Assembly: GCF_026625725.1 (NCBI RefSeq)
Contig: NZ_CP113060.1
Coordinates: forward strand, 496,001 to 560,000
Source: Pseudomonas sp. SL4(2022)
GTDB taxonomy: Bacteria; Pseudomonadota; Gammaproteobacteria; Pseudomonadales; Pseudomonadaceae
DNA length: 64,000 bases
Direction of reading: 5' to 3'
A model generated the notes under the pieces. That model searched no databases, was not told the DNA's origin, and worked only from the letters and a program-made list of their open reading frames with translations. The position numbers and the translations under genes are program-made. Positions 46,969 through 57,757 of this stretch are shown here, piece by piece; positions within the stretch are counted from its first letter, which is position 1, and every line of letters begins with the position of its first letter.

Positions 46969-47769
46969 ATGCCCGATGTAACCCTGACCACCCTGCAAAG
47001 CCTCAAGCAGAGCGGCGAGAAGATCGCCATGCTGACCTGCTATGACGCCACGTTCGCCCAGACAGCCTGCCAGGCCGGTGTCGATGTGCTGCTGGTGGGC
47101 GACTCCCTCGGCATGGTCTTGCAAGGCCATGACAGCACGCTGCCCGTTACCGTCGCCGAGATGGCGTACCACACCGCCAGCGTCAAACGTGGCAACCAGG
47201 GCGCACTGATTCTCGCCGACCTGCCCTTCATGGCTTACGCCACCCTTGAGCAGGCCCTGAATAATAGCGCAGCACTGATGCAGGCCGGCGCCCATATGGT
47301 CAAGCTGGAAGGTGCAGCCTGGCTGGCTGAGCCGATTCGCCAACTGGCGGAGCGCGGCGTACCGGTCTGCGCCCACCTCGGCCTCACCCCTCAAGCGGTC
47401 AATATCCTCGGCGGTTATAAGGTTCAGGGCCGCCAGGAAGCCCAGGCACGGCAAATGCGCGCCGACGCCATGGCGCTGGAACAGGCCGGCGCCGCCATGC
47501 TGCTGCTCGAGTGCGTACCCAGTGAACTGGCCGCGGAAATCAGCCAGGCGGTGAAGATCCCCGTGATCGGCATCGGCGCCGGAGTGGCCACCGACGGCCA
47601 GGTGCTGGTGCTGCATGACATGCTCGGGCTGTCGCTGAGTGGCCGTACGCCGAAGTTCGTGAAGAATTTCATGGCCGGCCAGAGCAGCATCCAGAACGCC
47701 ATCAGCGCTTATGTCAAAGCGGTCAAAGACCAGAGCTTCCCAGCAGCCGAACACGGATTTTCTGCATGA
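46969..47769 (+). CDS. panB: 3-methyl-2-oxobutanoate hydroxymethyltransferase
   Basis: First committed step of pantothenate synthesis: adds a hydroxymethyl group to 2-oxoisovalerate. The 266-residue TIM barrel has [20 protein letters not shown], the Mg-binding [34 protein letters not shown] and [20 protein letters not shown]. The frame is open from a GTG at 46954, but ATG at 46969 is favoured by GAGGA at normal spacing. The 235 bp since folK show no gene. Its stop overlaps the panC start (ATGA). Confidence 0.96.
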   Translation: MPDVTLTTLQSLKQSGEKIAMLTCYDATFAQTACQAGVDVLLVGDSLGMVLQGHDSTLPVTVAEMAYHTASVKRGNQGALILADLPFMAYATLEQALNNSAALMQAGAHMVKLEGAAWLAEPIRQLAERGVPVCAHLGLTPQAVNILGGYKVQGRQEAQARQMRADAMALEQAGAAMLLLECVPSELAAEISQAVKIPVIGIGAGVATDGQVLVLHDMLGLSLSGRTPKFVKNFMAGQSSIQNAISAYVKAVKDQSFPAAEHGFSA

Positions 47770-48626
47770 ACACAGTTAAAAGCGTGCGCGAGTTGCGCGC
47801 CGCTGTCGCCCAGGCGCGCGCCGAAGGCAAACAGATCGCCTTTGTTCCGACCATGGGCAACCTGCACGCAGGCCACGCCGCACTGGTGGAAAAAGCCGCC
47901 CAGCGCGCCGACTTCGTGGTCGCCAGCATTTTCGTCAATCCGTTGCAGTTCGGCCCCAGCGAAGACCTCGACAAATACCCGCGCACCCTGCTCGCTGATC
48001 AGGAGAAGCTGGTCGAGGCCGGCTGCCATCTGCTGTTCACCCCGGATGTCGAGGAAATGTACCCCGGCGGCATGGACGGCCAGACCCGTGTCAGCGTACC
48101 CGGTGTGTCCGAAGGCTTGTGCGGTGCCAGCCGCCCTGGGCACTTCGAAGGGGTCGCCACTGTGGTCAGCAAGCTGTTCAACATGGTGCAGCCGGACCTG
48201 GCGATTTTTGGCCAGAAAGACTTCCAGCAGTTGGCGGTGATCCGCACCCTGGTACGCGACCTGAATATGCCGATCCAGATTATCGGTGAGCCCACCGTAC
48301 GCGCCGAAGACGGCCTGGCACTGTCTTCGCGTAACGGTTACCTGAGCGCCGAACAACGTGCCGCCGCCCCCGTGCTATACCGCACCCTGCGCGAGATGGC
48401 CGACGCCATCCAGGCGGGCGAACGTGACTATGCCAAGCTGATTCATGCCGCACAGGCACAGCACAGTAGCGCCGGCTTTCGCCCTGACTACTTGGAAGTG
48501 CGTGAAGCCAACGGCCTACGCCCAGCCACAATGGACGATCAGCAACTGGTGATTCTGGTGGCCGCCTTTATTGGCAGCACCCGGTTGATCGACAACCTGG
48601 CATTCAACATCGACACCCCCATCTGA
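47766..48626 (+). CDS. panC: Pantothenate synthetase
   Basis: Joins pantoate and beta-alanine using ATP. The 286-residue protein has the nucleotide-binding HxGH motif in [40 protein letters not shown], the pantoate pocket [40 protein letters not shown] and the KMSKS-like [15 protein letters not shown]. It is coupled to panB by a four-base overlap. The panD gene that follows panC in P. aeruginosa is not here; a terminator follows instead. Confidence 0.96.
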   Translation: MNTVKSVRELRAAVAQARAEGKQIAFVPTMGNLHAGHAALVEKAAQRADFVVASIFVNPLQFGPSEDLDKYPRTLLADQEKLVEAGCHLLFTPDVEEMYPGGMDGQTRVSVPGVSEGLCGASRPGHFEGVATVVSKLFNMVQPDLAIFGQKDFQQLAVIRTLVRDLNMPIQIIGEPTVRAEDGLALSSRNGYLSAEQRAAAPVLYRTLREMADAIQAGERDYAKLIHAAQAQHSSAGFRPDYLEVREANGLRPATMDDQQLVILVAAFIGSTRLIDNLAFNIDTPI

Positions 48627-48668
48627 ATCAGTACGCAGGTGCTTGCTACGCGCCTGCCAGTTACACTC

Positions 48669-48695
48669 AAGGCCCGGATCACTCCGGGCCTTTTT
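48669..48695 (+). terminator. Intrinsic terminator after panC
   Basis: AAGGCCCGG pairs with CCGGGCCTT around a six-base loop, followed by TTTTT. It separates panBC from pgi. Confidence 0.9.
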
Positions 48696-48736
48696 GCATC
48701 ATTGATTAGCCGCACCCAGGAAAGGAACACGCACCA

Positions 48737-50401
48737 ATGGCTTACTACCAGCAGCCGCATGATGTCACCACCCTGCCCGCCTGGCAGGCGCTGCGCAATC
48801 ACCGTGAGCAGATGCATGACTTCAGCATGCGCGAAGCCTTTGCCAATGACCCACAACGCTTTGCACGATTCTCCCTGAGCGGCTGCGGATTGCTGCTGGA
48901 CTACTCCAAAAATCTGATCACTGACACAACGCTGCAACTCCTGATGCAACTGGCAGAACAGTGCCGCCTGAGCGAATCCATCCAGGCGCTGTTCAAAGGC
49001 GAAAAAGTCAATGCTTCGGAAGGCCGCGCCGCTTTACACACGGCCTTACGCAGCCCGATTGGCCGTAGCCTGAAGCTCGACGGCGTTGACCTGATTCCCC
49101 AGGTTCATCGTGTACTCAACCAGATGACTGAACTGGTCAGCCGCATCCACAGCGGGCTATGGCGCGGCTACAGCGACAAGCCGATCACCGAAGTCGTGAA
49201 TATCGGTATCGGCGGTTCATTCCTCGGCCCGCAATTGGTGTCCGAAGCGCTACGCCCCTTTACTCAGCGTGGCGTGCGTTGCCATTACCTGGCAAATATC
49301 GACGGCAGCGAATTCCGCGAACTGACCGCACGCCTGAACCCGCAGACCACGCTGTTTATCGTTTCGTCCAAGTCGTTCGGCACCCTGGAAACCCTGAAAA
49401 ACGCCCTGGCCGCCCGCGACTGGTACCTGGCCCTGGGCGGCCCGGAAGCCGAACTGCACAAGCACTTTATTGCGGTGACCAGTAACCAGAAGGCGGCCAT
49501 CGAATTCGGTATCAAGGCGGAAAATATCTTCCCGATGTGGGACTGGGTCGGCGGCCGTTATTCACTGTGGTCGGCCATCGGACTGCCGATTGCATTGGCC
49601 ATCGGCATCTCCAACTTCAAGGAACTGCTGGCTGGTGCCTACGCCATGGACCAGCACTTCGCTCAAGCACCGCTGGCCGAGAACATGCCGGTGCTGATGG
49701 CCCTGCTGGGTATCTGGTACGGCAACTTCTGGGGCGCGAAAAGCCAGGCGATCCTGCCTTACGACCATTACCTGCGTAACTTCACCAAGCACCTGCAGCA
49801 GCTGGACATGGAATCCAACGGCAAGAGCGTACGTCAGGACGGCAGCCCCGTGGATTTCAGCACCGGCCCGGTAATCTGGGGCGGTGTGGGCTGTAACGGC
49901 CAACACGCGTATCACCAGTTGCTGCACCAGGGCACCGAACTGATCCCCGCGGACTTTATCGTCCCGGTCAACAGCTTCAGCCCACTGGCTGACCATCACC
50001 AGTGGCTGTTTGCCAACTGCCTGTCGCAGAGCCAGGCACTGATGCACGGCAAGACCCGCGCCGAAGCCGAAGCCGAATTGCGCGCCAAAGGCCTGGATGA
50101 GGCGCAAGTGCAACGCCTGGCACCACACAAGGTGATCCCAGGTAACCGCCCGAGCAACATCCTGGCGCTGAATCGGGTCGGACCGTTCAACCTGGGTGCC
50201 TTAGTAGCGCTGTATGAGCACAAGGTCTTCGTGCAAAGCGCCATCTGGGGCATTAACGCCTTTGATCAGTGGGGCGTCGAACTGGGCAAGGAACTCGGCT
50301 TGGGCGTTTACCAGCGCCTCACCGGTCAACTCGACGAGCCAGCCAGCGATGCTTCAACCCAGGGTCTGATCCAGCACTTCCGCGAGCGGCATCGCGGCTA
50401 A
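48737..50401 (+). CDS. pgi: Glucose-6-phosphate isomerase
   Basis: Interconverts glucose-6-phosphate and fructose-6-phosphate; in pseudomonads it works mainly in gluconeogenesis and the cyclic Entner-Doudoroff route. The 554-residue protein contains [60 protein letters not shown] (PGI signature 1) and the C-terminal [40 protein letters not shown] holds active-site residues. The ATG follows AGGAAAGGAACACGCACCA. It stands alone between two terminated units. Confidence 0.97.
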   Translation: MAYYQQPHDVTTLPAWQALRNHREQMHDFSMREAFANDPQRFARFSLSGCGLLLDYSKNLITDTTLQLLMQLAEQCRLSESIQALFKGEKVNASEGRAALHTALRSPIGRSLKLDGVDLIPQVHRVLNQMTELVSRIHSGLWRGYSDKPITEVVNIGIGGSFLGPQLVSEALRPFTQRGVRCHYLANIDGSEFRELTARLNPQTTLFIVSSKSFGTLETLKNALAARDWYLALGGPEAELHKHFIAVTSNQKAAIEFGIKAENIFPMWDWVGGRYSLWSAIGLPIALAIGISNFKELLAGAYAMDQHFAQAPLAENMPVLMALLGIWYGNFWGAKSQAILPYDHYLRNFTKHLQQLDMESNGKSVRQDGSPVDFSTGPVIWGGVGCNGQHAYHQLLHQGTELIPADFIVPVNSFSPLADHHQWLFANCLSQSQALMHGKTRAEAEAELRAKGLDEAQVQRLAPHKVIPGNRPSNILALNRVGPFNLGALVALYEHKVFVQSAIWGINAFDQWGVELGKELGLGVYQRLTGQLDEPASDASTQGLIQHFRERHRG

Positions 50402-50404
50402 CGG

Positions 50405-50580
50405 CACGCTCAGAATCTGTTCAACGTCTGGCGAGCTCGAGGTGTGCCAGACGCGACTAACAGCCTGCGGCTGGTCAAACAGGCGAAGAAGCAGAGTTTA
50501 CGTGTTGTAAATGAGCATTCTGAGCCTGTTTTAAACGCAGCATGCACGACGTGCAGCAGACCTTGAGCGGGCTCTCAGCT
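50405..50580. repeat. Intergenic repeat-like block with imperfect inverted ends
   Basis: The gap after pgi starts CTCAGAATCTGTTCAACGTC and, read from the other end, CTGAGAGCCCGCTCAAGGTC, so the two ends are imperfect inverted repeats. The interior (for example GCAGAGTTTACGTGTTGTAA) is non-coding. The layout fits a dispersed, non-autonomous intergenic repeat, but other copies cannot be checked here. Confidence 0.35.
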
Positions 50581-51587
50581 GCGGCAGAAACGCTGACGAT
50601 ATTCATCCGGGGTAATCCCTAACTGCTGACTGAAGCCACGCCGTAGGTTGTACAACGACACAAAGCCGCACTGCTGCGCTACGCGCTTGAGTGAGCGTGC
50701 GCCCTGCTCCAACTGACGGCAGGCGGCCTCCAGGCGCAGCTGCTGCAGATAATGCCCTGGCGTCATCTGCAGTTCCTCACGACAACGGCGGTGCAACGTA
50801 CGCACCGACAGCGCCAGCCCCGCCGCGATGGCCTCGTTATCCAACCGCTGTTGCAGCCTGGGCTGCAACCATTGCTTGAGGCTTGCTGCCAGGCCGCCGG
50901 GTGCCCCGGTCTGCGCCAGCAACTCGGCACTGAACTGACGTTGCCCGCCGCTGCGTCTGAGCGGCAGCACCAGATCCTTCGCCACGTCCAAGGCCATTGT
51001 CGGCCCGCAATCTTCCTCGACCAGCGCCAGGCACAAGTCAATTCCGGCGCTCACACCGGCCGAGCTATAACAGCGGCCATCCTTGATAAAAAGCGCGTCG
51101 GCGCATACATCGATACGCGCAAAGCTGCGCTGCAATAACTCGACATAGCGCCAATGGGTAACCGCCATACGGCCATCCAGCAGCCCGGCCTGACCCAATA
51201 GAAATGCACCGGTGCACACAGAGCAACAGCGTGCCAAGTGCTCGGCGGCCTGGCGCAACCAGGCGGCCAGTTGCCCACCTGCCAGCGCTTGCATCACGCC
51301 GAAACCGCCGGCCACCAGCAGCGTCGCCCCGCCAGCTGAGCAACCGCGGGCAAAGGCTCGGTCAGCAACACCACACCCGCTGACGCACGCACCTCGCCAC
51401 CGTGCTGCGAAACCAGGTGCAGGCGATAGCGCGGCGGCAAACCGGCAGCCGCCAGACGATCATTGGCCACAGCAAAGACCTCCAGCGGCCCACTGGCATC
51501 AAGCAGCTGGAAATTGTCGAAGACCAGCAGCAGAACATCCTGCAGATCAGCGGATGGCGGCAGGGGGAATTCACGCATATCAATCAT
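50575..51587 (-). pseudogene. GlxA-type AraC regulator with DJ-1 domain, frameshifted as sequenced
   Basis: Transcription factor with an N-terminal DJ-1/PfpI domain and a C-terminal AraC HTH, split over two frames. The first part (51587 to about 51330) reads LLLVFDNFQLLDASGPLEVF. The second (about 51325 to 50575) reads LVAGGFGVMQALAGGQLAAW, CCSVCTGAFLLGQAGLLDGR and ends with two HTH helices (QCGFVSLYNLRRGFSQQLGI). Adding one C to the run of four at 51327-51330 joins them as QLAGATLLVAGGFG, giving a normal protein of about 337 residues. The ligand is unknown. It is divergent from a secreted DJ-1 protein, its likely target. Confidence 0.82.
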
Positions 51588-51702
51588 CCTTGGCACCTCT
51601 TCACAGACGCGCGAGCGTTCAGCGCTGGCAGATATTCACTCAACAGTGGCATTACTGCCAGGCACACGCAGGCGAGACTCATACCTCGACTGGAGACTAC
51701 TC

Positions 51703-52812
51703 ATGCCTACTCGCCTTCTGCTGCTCAGCCTGTGCCTCAGCCTATTGCTCGACACAAACGGTCTGTTTGCCGCAACACCACCACCGATCAGCGACGAAGT
51801 CATCGCCGCCTATGTGCCCCGTCACGGCCGCGACCGCCCAGTGATTGCCGTGCTGGGCGAGAACCGCATGACCGAACTGGTCGACTTTGTGGTGCCCTAC
51901 GGGATTCTCAAACGCGCCGCTATCGCCGAGGTGCTGGCCGTCGCCCCTGAACCAGGCCGCATCAAGATGCTGCCTGCGTTGAGTTTTGCCGCCGACGCCA
52001 GCACGGCCGAGTTCGATGCACGTTATCCGCAGGGTGCCGACTATCTGATCGTCGCGGCGACTCACCACAACGACGATGCGCGCCTGCTCACCTGGATTCG
52101 CGCGCAGGCGAGCAAGGGCGCAACTGTGCTGGGCATCTGCGACGGCGTATTCAGCCTGGCTCACGCCGGCCTGCTCGACGGCCGGCGCGCCACCGGGCAT
52201 TGGTACTCGGCCAGCGAACGCCGCGCACAATTTCCACAGACTCAATGGCTGGAGCAGCGCCGCTATGTGGTCGATGGCCCGGTGATCAGCAGCTCGGGAG
52301 TCAGCGCCGCCATGCCGGTATCCCTGGCACTGGTCGAGGCCATTGCCGGGCCTACACAAGCGCAGCAGCTGGCCGATGAACTGGGTATGTCCGACTGGTC
52401 AGCCGCCCACGACAGCCGCCCCTTCACCCTAAACCGCGCTGACTACCAGACCCTGGCAGGTAACTGGCTGGCATTCTGGAACCATGAAACGCTGGCCATC
52501 CCCGTGCGTGCCGGGATCGACGAAATCACCCTCGCACTGACGGCCGATGCCCACGCGCGCACCTACCGCTCACAGGCGCTGAGCATCGCCACCGTGCCGC
52601 TGCTAACGCGCAGCGGCCTGCGCCTGATCCCTGACCGGGCGTACAGCGATCCGAATATGCATAGCCTCACTATCACCAACGGGCCGGCGAGCCATGCCCT
52701 GCAGCAGGCCCTGGAGAATATCGCCAGCCGTCACGGCACCGCGACTGCGCGACTGGTCGCCCTGCAACTGGAGTACCCCAGCCCCTACCTTGCGCCAGAC
52801 TCACCGCCCTAA
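51703..52812 (+). CDS. Secreted DJ-1/PfpI family protein
   Basis: Exported protein of 369 residues with a signal peptide (MPTRLLLLSLCLSLLLDTNG, then LFAATPP). The DJ-1 domain (about residues 45-220) has VIAVLGENRMTELVDFVVPY, the nucleophile-elbow cysteine in VLGICDGVFSLAHAGLLDGR, and RATGHWYSASERRAQFP. The remaining 150 residues are unassigned. Membership of the glutamine-amidotransferase-like DJ-1 family does not fix the activity. The ATG at 51703 follows TGGAGACTACTC; the frame is open much earlier but without homology. It is divergent from the GlxA-type regulator. Confidence 0.82.
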   Translation: MPTRLLLLSLCLSLLLDTNGLFAATPPPISDEVIAAYVPRHGRDRPVIAVLGENRMTELVDFVVPYGILKRAAIAEVLAVAPEPGRIKMLPALSFAADASTAEFDARYPQGADYLIVAATHHNDDARLLTWIRAQASKGATVLGICDGVFSLAHAGLLDGRRATGHWYSASERRAQFPQTQWLEQRRYVVDGPVISSSGVSAAMPVSLALVEAIAGPTQAQQLADELGMSDWSAAHDSRPFTLNRADYQTLAGNWLAFWNHETLAIPVRAGIDEITLALTADAHARTYRSQALSIATVPLLTRSGLRLIPDRAYSDPNMHSLTITNGPASHALQQALENIASRHGTATARLVALQLEYPSPYLAPDSPP

Positions 52813-52890
52813 GCGGCCACACCACTTGAACCAAGCACCCGCTTGGTTCACCCTTGCGGATATCGCGGAACACAACAACAAGGACCCGCC

Positions 52891-54828
<1,938 letters not shown>

Positions 54829-54834
54829 CTAAGA

Positions 54835-54911
54835 TGTAGGGTGGATCGAGGCGCGTAGCTGACGCGCTGTTCATCCACCTAAGGCACCGCGCGGCGGATA
54901 TCCACCCTACA
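54835..54911. repeat. 77-bp MITE-like intergenic element with 12-bp terminal inverted repeats
   Basis: The ends TGTAGGGTGGAT and ATCCACCCTACA are perfect 12-bp inverted repeats, with a further pairing block inside (GGCGCG and CGCGCGGC). The element lies between acs and the DUF2236 gene. The GTAGGGTGGAT...ATCCACCCTAC pattern recurs in many gamma-proteobacterial genomes as a short palindromic repeat. Transcribed, it would form a long hairpin. Confidence 0.75.
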
Positions 54912-54934
54912 CCAGTAAACGAACCCACCATTCC

Positions 54935-55810
54935 ATGGAATTTCTTCGCCGCCGTATCGAAAGCCAAGTTCTTAGTCTCAGCGGTGTCGCCTTGGGGCAA
55001 ATCGACTTCGAAAAGCCCCAGGACGACCCCGGCCTGTTCGGCCCCGACTCGGTGAGCTGGCAGGTACATGGCGACTTCACCAGCATGCTGATCGGCGGCA
55101 TCAGCGCCCTGCTCTTGCAAGCCCTGCATCCGCTGGCATTAGCCGGGGTGTGGGATCACTCGAATTTTCGTGAGGACCTGCTTGGCCGCCTGCGTCGCAC
55201 CGGGCAGTTTATATCTGGCACCACCTACGGCTCGCGCGCCGATGCCGACTGGCTGATCGACAAGGTCAGAACCATTCACCTCAAGGTCACGGGTACCGCA
55301 CCGGACGGTCGCGCCTATGCCGCCAGTGACCCGGCGCTGCTGACCTGGGTGCATGTGGCCGAGGTGTACAGTTTTCTCCAGGCCCACCTGCGTTACCGCA
55401 ACCCACAACTGAGCGATACCGATCAGGACCGTTACTACGCGGAAATCGCCTTGATCGCTGAACGCCTGGGTGCGACCCAGGTGCCGCGCTCACGCGCCGA
55501 GGTCGCCGCCTACCTGGCAGCTGTGCGCCCCGAGCTGCTCTGTGATGAACGCTCGCTGGAAATCCTGCGCATTCTGCTCAACGCCCCGGCACCCAGCGCC
55601 CTCGCCGCCCCGGCGGCCAAGCTGCTGATGCAGGCTGGCATCGACCTGCTGCCAGATTGGGCGCAGCAGATGCTCGGTCAGCAGATCAGCCCGTCGCGTA
55701 GCCGGGTGATCCACGCCGGCGTACACAGCCTGGCCCCCGTGCTGCGCTGGGCGGTACGCGGCGGTGCGATCCACCGCGCGCGCAAACGCCTGAACCTGCC
55801 ACCACGCTGA
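54935..55810 (+). CDS. DUF2236 (MpaB-like oxygenase) family protein
   Basis: Protein of 291 residues matching DUF2236, a family that includes latex oxygenase Lcp and mycophenolic-acid MpaB, some of which bind heme b. Recognisable parts are SVSWQVHGDFTSMLIGGISA with LLLQALHPLALAGVWDHSNF (candidate metal or heme histidines), LRRTGQFISGTTYGSRADAD and LLTWVHVAEVYSFLQAHLRY. No signal peptide is visible. The substrate is unknown. It follows a repeat element and precedes a thiolase gene on the same strand. Confidence 0.87.
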   Translation: MEFLRRRIESQVLSLSGVALGQIDFEKPQDDPGLFGPDSVSWQVHGDFTSMLIGGISALLLQALHPLALAGVWDHSNFREDLLGRLRRTGQFISGTTYGSRADADWLIDKVRTIHLKVTGTAPDGRAYAASDPALLTWVHVAEVYSFLQAHLRYRNPQLSDTDQDRYYAEIALIAERLGATQVPRSRAEVAAYLAAVRPELLCDERSLEILRILLNAPAPSALAAPAAKLLMQAGIDLLPDWAQQMLGQQISPSRSRVIHAGVHSLAPVLRWAVRGGAIHRARKRLNLPPR

Positions 55811-55905
55811 CCGGTCGGTTCGCACGCTGGCCGTAAACAAAGCCGCTGTGCCACCATAGCGACCTTTCGCGGCCCGCCGCGCCTGTCATTTGTGAGGATC
55901 GCGTT

Positions 55906-57087
55906 ATGCAAGACGTCGTCATCGTTGCCGCCACCCGCACCGCTATCGGCAGTTTTCAGGGTTCACTGGCGACTATCCCAGCCCCTGAACTGGGCGCAGC
56001 GGTAATCCGCCGCCTGCTGGAACAAACCGGCCTGGACGGCGCGCAGGTCGACGAAGTGATCCTCGGCCAGGTGCTGACCGCCGGCAGCGGGCAGAACCCG
56101 GCGCGTCAGGCAGCAATCCTCGCTGGCCTGCCCCACGCCGTGCCAGCGCTGACCCTGAACAAGGTCTGCGGCTCGGGCCTGAAAGCCCTGCACCTGGGTG
56201 CCCAGGCGATCCGTTGCGGCGACGCCGAGGTGATCATCGCCGGCGGCATGGAAAACATGAGCCTGGCCCCCTATGTCATGCCTGGTGCACGAACCGGTCT
56301 GCGTATGGGCCACGCCAAGCTGGTCGACAGCATGATCACTGACGGCCTGTGGGACGCCTTCAACGACTACCACATGGGCATCACCGCTGAGAATCTGGTC
56401 GACAAGTACGGCATCAGCCGTGAAGCGCAGGACGCCTTCGCCGCCGCCTCACAGCAAAAAGCCGTGGCCGCCATCGAAGCCGGGCGCTTCGTCGATGAAA
56501 TCACCCCAATCCTGATTCCGCAGCGCAAAGGCGAGCCAGTGGCCTTCACCACTGACGAGCAGCCACGCGCCGGCACCACAGCAGAATCCTTGGGTAAGCT
56601 GAAGCCCGCATTCAAGAAAGACGGCAGCGTCACCGCCGGCAACGCCTCCAGCCTTAACGACGGCGCTTCCGCCGTGCTGCTGATGAGCGCCGCCAAAGCG
56701 CAGGCCCTCGGCCTGCCGGTACTGGCCAAGATCGCCAGCTATGCCAATGCCGGTGTCGATCCGACGATCATGGGTATCGGCCCGGTCGGTGCCACCCAGC
56801 GCTGCCTGGCCAAGGCCGGCTGGCAGCTGAGTGACTTGGATTTGATTGAAGCCAACGAAGCCTTTGCCGCGCAGGCCCTGGCAGTCGGCAAGGAGCTGGG
56901 CTGGGATGCCAGCAAGGTCAACGTCAACGGCGGCGCCATCGCTCTCGGCCATCCGATTGGCGGCTCTGGCTGCCGCGTGCTGGTGACCCTGCTGCATGAG
57001 ATGATCAAGCGCGACGCCAAGAAAGGCCTCGCCACCCTGTGCATCGGCGGTGGTCAAGGCGTGGCACTGGCTATCGAACGAGACTGA
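55906..57087 (+). CDS. Acetyl-CoA C-acetyltransferase (thiolase)
   Basis: Condenses two acetyl-CoA to acetoacetyl-CoA or runs the reverse. The 393-residue protein has the nucleophilic Cys in [20 protein letters not shown], the general-base His in [20 protein letters not shown], the catalytic Cys in [11 protein letters not shown], and [17 protein letters not shown]. These are typical of biosynthetic thiolases of the AtoB/PhaA type. No phaB, phaC or ato genes lie beside it. The ATG follows GTGAGGATCGCGTT. Confidence 0.94.
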   Translation: MQDVVIVAATRTAIGSFQGSLATIPAPELGAAVIRRLLEQTGLDGAQVDEVILGQVLTAGSGQNPARQAAILAGLPHAVPALTLNKVCGSGLKALHLGAQAIRCGDAEVIIAGGMENMSLAPYVMPGARTGLRMGHAKLVDSMITDGLWDAFNDYHMGITAENLVDKYGISREAQDAFAAASQQKAVAAIEAGRFVDEITPILIPQRKGEPVAFTTDEQPRAGTTAESLGKLKPAFKKDGSVTAGNASSLNDGASAVLLMSAAKAQALGLPVLAKIASYANAGVDPTIMGIGPVGATQRCLAKAGWQLSDLDLIEANEAFAAQALAVGKELGWDASKVNVNGGAIALGHPIGGSGCRVLVTLLHEMIKRDAKKGLATLCIGGGQGVALAIERD

Positions 57088-57110
57088 TAACACCGCTCAG
57101 CTGTAGCTAG

Positions 57111-57149
57111 AAAAAGCCGGCCCCATCAATCAGAAGGCCGGCTTTTTTA
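57111..57149 (+). terminator. Intrinsic terminator after the thiolase gene
   Basis: AAAAAGCCGGCC pairs with GGCCGGCTTTTT around a 13-base loop and ends in a T run. Confidence 0.9.
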
Positions 57150-57263
57150 TTTGCCATCGACAGCAATGATGATTGCTATTGACCGCCTGCGTTTCTCAAG
57201 AGTCGGGCTGCGGCGCAACATGAGCCCCGTAGCCACTTACCCCACTCTTCCGAGGACACCCAA

Positions 57264-57638
57264 ATGAACAAGTACCTGATCGCTTCCCTGCTTGCCGCCA
57301 GCCTGACCAGCAATGTTTTCGCCGCAGACGGCGCAGAACGTACCTTGAGCAATCGCATCGCTGCTGATGGTTTTGACCGTACCAGCATCCACCGTATCGC
57401 CGAAGACGGTGCAGATCGCACCAGCGGTAACCGCATCGCTGCTGACGGCGCTGACCGCACAGGCGGCAACCGCGTCGCTGCTGATGGCGCTGACCGCACG
57501 GGTGGCAACCGCGTCGCTGCTGATGGCGCTGACCGCACGGGCGGCAACCGCGTAGCCGCTGATGGCGCTGACCGCACGGGCGGCAACCGCGTAGCCGCTG
57601 ATGGCGCTGACCGCACGGGCGTTAACCGCATCGTCTGA
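57264..57638 (+). CDS. Secreted protein of eight 13-residue tandem repeats
   Basis: Protein of 124 residues made only of a signal peptide (MNKYLIASLLAASLTSNVFA) and eight copies of a 13-residue unit, consensus AADGADRTGGNRV. The first copies diverge (ADGAERTLSNRI, AADGFDRTSIHRI, AEDGADRTSGNRI), copies 4-7 are identical in protein sequence and the last is AADGADRTGVNRI. Each unit has acidic D-G-x-D, an arginine pair and no hydrophobic core larger than V/I, so the mature protein is hydrophilic, perhaps metal-binding or disordered. I recall similar small pseudomonad proteins, poorly annotated. The ATG follows GAGGACACCCAA. It is flanked by terminators and is therefore a single-gene unit. Confidence 0.85.
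   Translation: MNKYLIASLLAASLTSNVFAADGAERTLSNRIAADGFDRTSIHRIAEDGADRTSGNRIAADGADRTGGNRVAADGADRTGGNRVAADGADRTGGNRVAADGADRTGGNRVAADGADRTGVNRIV
57324..57635 (+). repeat. 39-bp coding tandem repeat, eight units
   Basis: The DNA unit of 39 bp encodes the 13-residue repeat. Units 4-7 (57438-57593) are almost identical at DNA level, differing mainly at GTCGCT/GTAGCC and GGTGGC/GGCGGC positions. Such identity suggests recent duplication or gene conversion and a repeat number that may vary between strains. Confidence 0.9.
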
Positions 57639-57659
57639 TCAAGTAACACTCGCAAATTA

Positions 57660-57690
57660 AAGGGCACCTTAGGGTGCCCTTGCTGTTTTT
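57660..57690 (+). terminator. Intrinsic terminator after the repeat-protein gene
   Basis: AAGGGCACC pairs with GGTGCCCTT around a four-base loop, followed by GCTGTTTTT. Confidence 0.85.
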
Positions 57691-57757
57691 GCCGAGCCTG
57701 CGTCCCGGCAGGTGAATCTTGATAAACTGCGTGCCCTCCTTTTTCGAGTCGCCGCGC

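Noticed and set aside
57324..57635. Regular 39-bp repeats as a possible CRISPR array
   Set aside because: Units are contiguous without unique spacers and encode a 13-residue peptide repeat in one frame behind a signal peptide.
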